Assembly (NCBI GenBank): GCA_031255315.1
Contig: JAIRSS010000175.1
Coordinates: 1 to 10,232 of the forward strand
Origin: Spirochaetaceae bacterium
GTDB taxonomy: Bacteria > Spirochaetota > Spirochaetia > Treponematales > Breznakiellaceae
Reading direction: 5' to 3'
Length of the DNA stretch: 10,232 nt
The notes beneath the pieces are model-generated. The model did not search any database. It saw only the letters and a list, made by a program, of their open reading frames with translations, and was not told the DNA's origin. Made by a program: the position numbers and the translations under genes. Shown piece after piece: positions 6,999-10,232 of the stretch. Each line of letters starts with the position of its first letter. The first letter of the stretch is position 1.

Positions 6999-8411
6999 TT
7001 ATTCCAGAAAGAAAGCCGGAGGAATATCAATGGGCAGGGGGCCTTCCTGGGCAGGTACAGCTTCCCGCGCCGCGCCGCCGTCACGTACCTGCGGGCGGAA
7101 AGGATCCCGCCTGCCGGTCAGATACCCGTCTTCAGCCTGGGCGCTGTTCTGGCTGTTAGCGTTAAAGGTAAGGAGCCGGCCCGTCTTTCCCGCGGGGAAA
7201 ACGCCTTCCGGTGCGTCGATACGTTCCCCCGCCTGAGTTACCCCCAGATACCGGATATGGGCTCCTGATTGAGTATTGGGGGTAAAGCCGCCGCCGTCCA
7301 GAAAGCTGAATACCCCTTCGCCGGGGGCCAGAGAAGTCCTGGTACTATAGAAATCCCGAATTTCGGTCTTAATTTCTTGTTTATACCCTAGATAGCCATC
7401 CTCGGCGTTGACGCAGTTTGCCAGCAGCCAATGCCCCAGCAAGGTCTCCCAATCCCCAAACTGTCCGCCCAGGTGTTCCGCCGCGGCTCTGGTTACCGCC
7501 CGGTAGTCCAAATAGTTCGAATGAATAATATCCTTGTAGATTTCCGCCTGTTCACCCGCCTGAATCCTGAGCCACTGAAAAAACAAGTAAACGGTACAAT
7601 AGTCTTCAAACCATCCGTCCCAAATAAAAAAAGTATCCCCCCGGGAAATACGCCCATGCACATCGGTATTAAAATAATCAACCCTTTTTTGGATATGCCG
7701 GCCATGGTAGAGATATTCCGCCGCCGCCGACAAACCTTCGTCTATCCAGACATCCTGCGATTTGACGTATATATTCCCGCCGCCCTGCTGCTGCATACGG
7801 ATAGAATAATTGATTAAATGCTGGAATTCGTGGGCAATCGCGCTGAAAAAATCTTCGTTAATCGTACCGGGATTAACGTCTACATAAAGGAGGGCCGCCT
7901 CGTTGGAAGAGGCGTATTGGCTGCTGCGGTACATGTTTTGGGGGTTAAAATACCCCGCGATATATGAAAGATTCGTCTGGGGATCGTAGTCGTCCTTAAT
8001 ATCCAGGAGAAACAAGGTGAGTTTGTCGTACCGGCCAAAATCCCTGCCGCTCATATATTCCCGAAAATCGCCAAACATCTCCGTTATAACAGGATAAACG
8101 CCATTCTTAAACTCGGCGGCGATATTTTCGGCCGCCGCAAGCGATATACCGGCGCTCGGTTCCCCGTAAATAACGCAATAATCATTTTCCGCAAGATGAA
8201 CGGCGTTTACGGAGTAGGTTTTCCTGTTTTTGGTATTCCAGGCATAGAAGGTTCTGGAATCCCGTCCTTCATAATCTGGATCATATACACCAGCGGGATC
8301 TCCTCGTTCGGCCTGAGACTTTAAAAGAAGCGCCCCCTTGCAAGAAAGCAGAGACCCGGTTAACAAGAAAAGAACGATCAAAAGGAAGGCCGGTCCGGAC
8401 GCCGGTTTCAT
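6999..8411 (-). CDS. Lipoprotein zinc metallopeptidase, M30 (hyicolysin)-like
   Basis: Predicted cell-envelope lipoprotein with a zinc protease domain. The N-terminus has a Lys, a hydrophobic stretch and a lipobox-like LTGSLLSC with Cys24 as the likely lipidated residue. The active site is AIAHEFQHLINY (His194, Glu195, His198), followed 27 residues after the second His by WIDEGLSAAAEYL, whose Glu225 would be the third zinc ligand (gluzincin arrangement). HEFQH plus DEGLS resembles the M30 family; this is pattern recognition and not a search. ATG 8411 (470 residues) is chosen because GGAG lies just upstream and it gives a normal signal peptide. ATG 8432 would add MLIPWSR, but it has a poor ribosome site and lies on top of the predicted transcription start. 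The C-terminal 80 or so residues are Pro/Ala/Gly-rich and probably flexible. The substrate is unknown. Confidence 0.82.
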   Translation of the reverse strand: MKPASGPAFLLIVLFLLTGSLLSCKGALLLKSQAERGDPAGVYDPDYEGRDSRTFYAWNTKNRKTYSVNAVHLAENDYCVIYGEPSAGISLAAAENIAAEFKNGVYPVITEMFGDFREYMSGRDFGRYDKLTLFLLDIKDDYDPQTNLSYIAGYFNPQNMYRSSQYASSNEAALLYVDVNPGTINEDFFSAIAHEFQHLINYSIRMQQQGGGNIYVKSQDVWIDEGLSAAAEYLYHGRHIQKRVDYFNTDVHGRISRGDTFFIWDGWFEDYCTVYLFFQWLRIQAGEQAEIYKDIIHSNYLDYRAVTRAAAEHLGGQFGDWETLLGHWLLANCVNAEDGYLGYKQEIKTEIRDFYSTRTSLAPGEGVFSFLDGGGFTPNTQSGAHIRYLGVTQAGERIDAPEGVFPAGKTGRLLTFNANSQNSAQAEDGYLTGRRDPFRPQVRDGGAAREAVPAQEGPLPIDIPPAFFLE

Positions 8412-8439
8412 CCTGCTCCATGGTATCAACATACTCTCT

Positions 8440-8445
8440 ACTATA
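8440..8445 (-). promoter_or_regulatory. Possible -10 box of the peptidase gene
   Basis: TATAGT on the - strand (five of six consensus bases) has only a weak -35 17 bases upstream (TGGATT). It would start transcription close to 8433, compatible with the ATG at 8411. The stretch is divergent to and back-to-back with the ugpC promoter. Confidence 0.35.
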
Positions 8446-8477
8446 CCTTATTATTCCGTTAAAATCCAGATGATTTC

Positions 8478-8506
8478 TTGACAATCCATCATACGTACCA
8501 TATAAT
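8478..8506 (+). promoter_or_regulatory. Perfect-consensus sigma-70 promoter of the ABC ATPase gene
   Basis: TTGACA (8478-8483), a 17-base spacer, and TATAAT (8501-8506): both hexamers are exact consensus and the spacing is optimal. Transcription should start near 8513. The 27-base leader carries AGGGAGG (8528-8534) five bases before the ATG. Such a strong promoter suggests high expression, or repression in the absence of inducer. Confidence 0.93.
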
Positions 8507-8539
8507 GACGATATAAACTAACCCTTTAGGGAGGATCTT

Positions 8540-9658
8540 ATGGCTAAAGTTGAATTAAAAGGCATTAGCAAGGTCTATGAAGGTAATGTCCGCGCGGTGG
8601 ATAACGCCAACATAGTCGTCGAGGACAAAGAATTTGTCGTATTTGTAGGGCCGTCGGGATGCGGAAAGTCCACTACGCTGAGGATGGTCGCCGGTTTGGA
8701 AGACATCACGGAAGGGGAACTCCGGATTGACGGCGAATTAATGAATGATGTTCCCCCGAAAGACCGGAACATTGCTATGGTTTTCCAGAACTACGCCCTG
8801 TACCCCCACATGACGGTCTACGAAAACATGGCGTTCGGCCTCCGCATCAAGAAGGTTCCCAAAGATGAAATCGACCGCCGGGTCCACGAAGCCGCCCGTA
8901 CTCTGGACATTGAGAAGTTCCTGGACCGCAAGCCGAAAGCCCTGTCGGGCGGGCAACGCCAGCGCGTCGCCGTAGGACGGGCCATCGTTCGTAATCCCAA
9001 AGTATTCCTTTTTGACGAGCCTCTTTCCAATCTGGATGCCAAACTTCGTGTTCAGATGCGGGCCGAACTTTCCGATTTGCACCTCAGACTCAACGCTACG
9101 ATGATCTACGTTACCCACGACCAGGTTGAAGCCATGACTATGGCCAGCAAGATTGTGGTCATGAAAGACGGCAAAGTCCAGCAAATAGGGTCTCCGTTGT
9201 ATCTCTACAATCACCCTATCAATAAATTCGTGGCCGGTTTTATCGGTTCCCCGCCGATGAACTTCCTCACGGTAAAGGTTGCGGAAAAGGGCGGTTCCAT
9301 TGTACTTAGTGAAGGGACTTTCGAGATTAAACCCCTCGCGCAACATGCCGAATACATCAAGAAATATGTTGGTAAAGAAGTGTTTTTTGGCATCCGCCCG
9401 GAAGACCTCCTCTACGCTGAAAGGCCGGCGGCGGAAAACAATATTCCCGCGAAGATCACGGTCGTTGAACCGTTGGGCGCGGATATTCACCTCTGGCTGA
9501 CCACCGGAACCCAGCCCCTGGTAGCCCGGACCGAGCCCCACTACACATTCAAAGTTGGCGATACCGTCAATTTCACTCCCCGTCTGGATAAAGCCCGGTA
9601 TTTCGATAAAGAAACAGAGCTTTCCGTCCTCGCGGAGCTTGACGCCGCCGCAAAGTAA
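8540..9658 (+). CDS. ugpC: Sugar ABC importer ATP-binding protein, UgpC/MsmK/MalK type
   Basis: Cytoplasmic ATPase that powers CUT1-family carbohydrate importers (maltodextrins, glycerol-3-phosphate, other oligosaccharides). The nucleotide-binding domain has Walker A GPSGCGKST (37-45), Q-loop VFQNYALYPHMTV (from 81), signature LSGGQRQR (135-142), Walker B VFLFDEPLSNLD (from 155) and the H-loop at His193 in YVTHDQVEAMTM. The sequence after about residue 235 (FIGSPPMNFL, FGIRPEDL, EPLGADIHLW) is the MalK-type OB-fold regulatory domain. Its 372 residues are the normal family length. No permease or binding-protein genes adjoin it, so it is probably a lone ATPase shared by several importers, as MsmK is in other bacteria. 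The start is supported by AGGGAGG five bases upstream and a consensus promoter. The specific symbol is a family label; the transported sugar is not determined here. Confidence 0.95.
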   Translation: MAKVELKGISKVYEGNVRAVDNANIVVEDKEFVVFVGPSGCGKSTTLRMVAGLEDITEGELRIDGELMNDVPPKDRNIAMVFQNYALYPHMTVYENMAFGLRIKKVPKDEIDRRVHEAARTLDIEKFLDRKPKALSGGQRQRVAVGRAIVRNPKVFLFDEPLSNLDAKLRVQMRAELSDLHLRLNATMIYVTHDQVEAMTMASKIVVMKDGKVQQIGSPLYLYNHPINKFVAGFIGSPPMNFLTVKVAEKGGSIVLSEGTFEIKPLAQHAEYIKKYVGKEVFFGIRPEDLLYAERPAAENNIPAKITVVEPLGADIHLWLTTGTQPLVARTEPHYTFKVGDTVNFTPRLDKARYFDKETELSVLAELDAAAK

Positions 9659-9673
9659 CCCTTCCGTTGATGT

Positions 9674-9874
9674 TTAGCTGGATGTCGGGCGTTGCCTGGC
9701 ATCCAGCGCAGGTTCTCCCGCCGCAGAGGAGGCCGCCCAGTAATTGAGCAGATGTCCTCTTCCATTATTGTATGTATCGTTTGGTATACGGCGGTTCAAT
9801 GGGCGGCCATACGCCAAAAGCGTCTTTGCCCACTCCAGAAAAGCCCCTTCGTTCGCGGGAATGTAGTCTGCCAA
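9674..9874 (-). pseudogene. Truncated small gene starting MADYIPANEGAF
   Basis: A TTG at 9874 has an excellent ribosome site (GGGAGG, six bases away) and begins MADYIPANEGAFLEWAKTLL. This resembles the start of a hypothetical family of about 190-200 residues (pattern xDYIPxNDxxFxxWxxxL) that I associate with gut Treponema and Bacteroidetes. After about residue 22 the sequence no longer resembles that family, and the frame ends at residue 66 inside the hairpin that follows ugpC. The likely reading is the 5' end of a gene cut off by deletion or frameshift. A weak promoter (TTGACA at 9955-9950, CATATT at 9930-9925, spacer 19) precedes it on the - strand. It could instead be a short functional gene; the family recognition is from memory. 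Confidence 0.45.
9677..9707 (+). terminator. Strong hairpin after the ABC ATPase gene, possible terminator
   Basis: Eighteen bases after the ugpC stop, 14 consecutive pairs (two of them G-T wobbles) form between 9677-9690 and 9694-9707, closed by a GTT loop. There is no T-tract downstream (GCAGGTTCTC), so it is not a classical intrinsic terminator. It may terminate inefficiently, protect the 3' end, or be a remnant of a repeat. Confidence 0.5.
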
Positions 9875-9924
9875 CTCACGCCTCCCGTCAATTCGCGTGA
9901 GCCAATTCCCGACTGGTTTGCGTG

Positions 9925-9955
9925 AATATGGACATTCGTTTAGGGGAATTGTCAA
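9925..9955 (-). promoter_or_regulatory. Possible promoter of the truncated small gene
   Basis: On the - strand, an exact TTGACA (9955-9950) is followed after 19 bases by CATATT (9930-9925). The spacer is long and the -10 is only four of six, so this is a candidate only. Nothing else is recognisable between 9956 and 10028. Confidence 0.3.
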
Positions 9956-10028
9956 GTGGAGTTTCCAGAGGCGCCCTATAGGCTCGGGAGTACCTTTTTA
10001 TGATATTCCCCCGAATTTAGAGTACAAA

Positions 10029-10086
10029 GAGCCTGTTCCAAAACTAATTGACTGTGCGCTAACACGCACGGTTTTGGAACAGCCTC
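10029..10086. repeat. MITE-like inverted repeat element
   Basis: Two 16-base arms, 10029-10044 and 10071-10086, are inverted copies with one mismatch; 12 bases are perfect (CTGTTCCAAAAC / GTTTTGGAACAG). Between them is a second small hairpin, GTGCG-CTAACA-CGCAC (10054-10069). The 58-base unit with GAGGCTGTTCC-type ends looks like a miniature, non-coding transposable repeat. It begins three bases past the stop of the - strand gene at the right edge and might serve as its terminator, although the following T-rich stretch (CTCTTTG) is weak. Confidence 0.6.
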
Positions 10087-10089
10087 AAA

Positions 10090-10232
10090 TTACTGGATTA
10101 TATACCGCCAAGGCAATTCCTTAATCACCTCTTCCAAGCTCGCCGCCAAGACCGGTATTGTAGTGTCCGGTTTCATTACCGTGGCCATCCACATACCCAT
10201 ATTTTCAGCGGTGAGATCTTCAAAACCTGAAG
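10090..10232 (-). CDS. Unidentified protein, C-terminal fragment
   Basis: The only open - strand frame at the right edge ends at TAA (10092-10090) and runs to the window end, giving 46 residues. They include LTAENMGMWMATVMKPD and end LEEVIKELPWRYIIQ. The other two - strand frames are closed by stops within the first half of this stretch. Codon choice and amino acid mix look like real coding sequence, probably a soluble protein C-terminus with a final amphipathic helix. I do not recognise the family. The start lies outside the window. The inverted repeat at 10029-10086 abuts its stop codon. Confidence 0.6.
   Translation of the reverse strand, partial: SGFEDLTAENMGMWMATVMKPDTTIPVLAASLEEVIKELPWRYIIQ

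Noticed and set aside
6764..7084. - strand open frame spanning the smc-peptidase gap
   Set aside because: It overlaps the 3' end of the peptidase gene and the smc promoter and start; basic, low-information translation.
8738..9541. Long - strand open frame opposite the ABC ATPase gene (267 codons)
   Set aside because: Antisense shadow of a fully conserved gene with no recognisable domain.
9778..9793. GGTATACGGCGGT, similar to the tetR -10/start region
   Set aside because: Only a short match with one base deleted, no inverted repeat, and no gene start beside it; probably chance.
9692..9925. + strand open frame after ugpC
   Set aside because: It starts inside the hairpin, has no ribosome site, and is antisense to the truncated DYIPxN gene.

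Overview
The window looks like chromosome from a GC-rich spirochaete, most likely a Treponema-type organism (termite-gut-like). This is an inference from three things. The SMC protein has canonical ATPase heads but a middle that does not look like the usual hinge. A lipoprotein metallopeptidase carries a spirochaete-style lipobox. A small broken gene begins like a family I associate with gut Treponema and Bacteroidetes. No rRNA, tRNA, CRISPR array or transposase gene was found.

Layout from left to right. On the + strand, the 3' part of rlmJ (23S rRNA adenine-N6 methyltransferase) enters from the left edge, followed by an EutT-like cob(I)alamin adenosyltransferase. Convergent to these, on the - strand, lie a GH13 alpha-amylase-family glycosidase, a TetR-family repressor, a long smc gene and a lipoprotein zinc metallopeptidase (M30-like). 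Divergent from the peptidase, with a perfect-consensus promoter, is a UgpC/MsmK/MalK-type ATPase subunit for sugar ABC importers. The last 570 bases hold a strong hairpin, a truncated remnant of a small gene, a MITE-like inverted repeat, and the C-terminal end of an unidentified - strand gene running off the right edge.

How the genes fit together. The clearest regulatory story is the TetR gene and the glycosidase. A 17-base motif (15 of 17 identical) lies in the spacer of an excellent tetR promoter and again just upstream of the glycosidase ribosome binding site. This suggests a repressor that controls itself and the starch/maltodextrin enzyme downstream. An intrinsic terminator separates the two genes. 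The shared ATPase subunit UgpC/MsmK would fit the same carbohydrate-uptake theme, and its promoter spacer holds a partial match to the motif. The smc, rlmJ and adenosyltransferase genes are housekeeping or cofactor functions with no evident link to this circuit.
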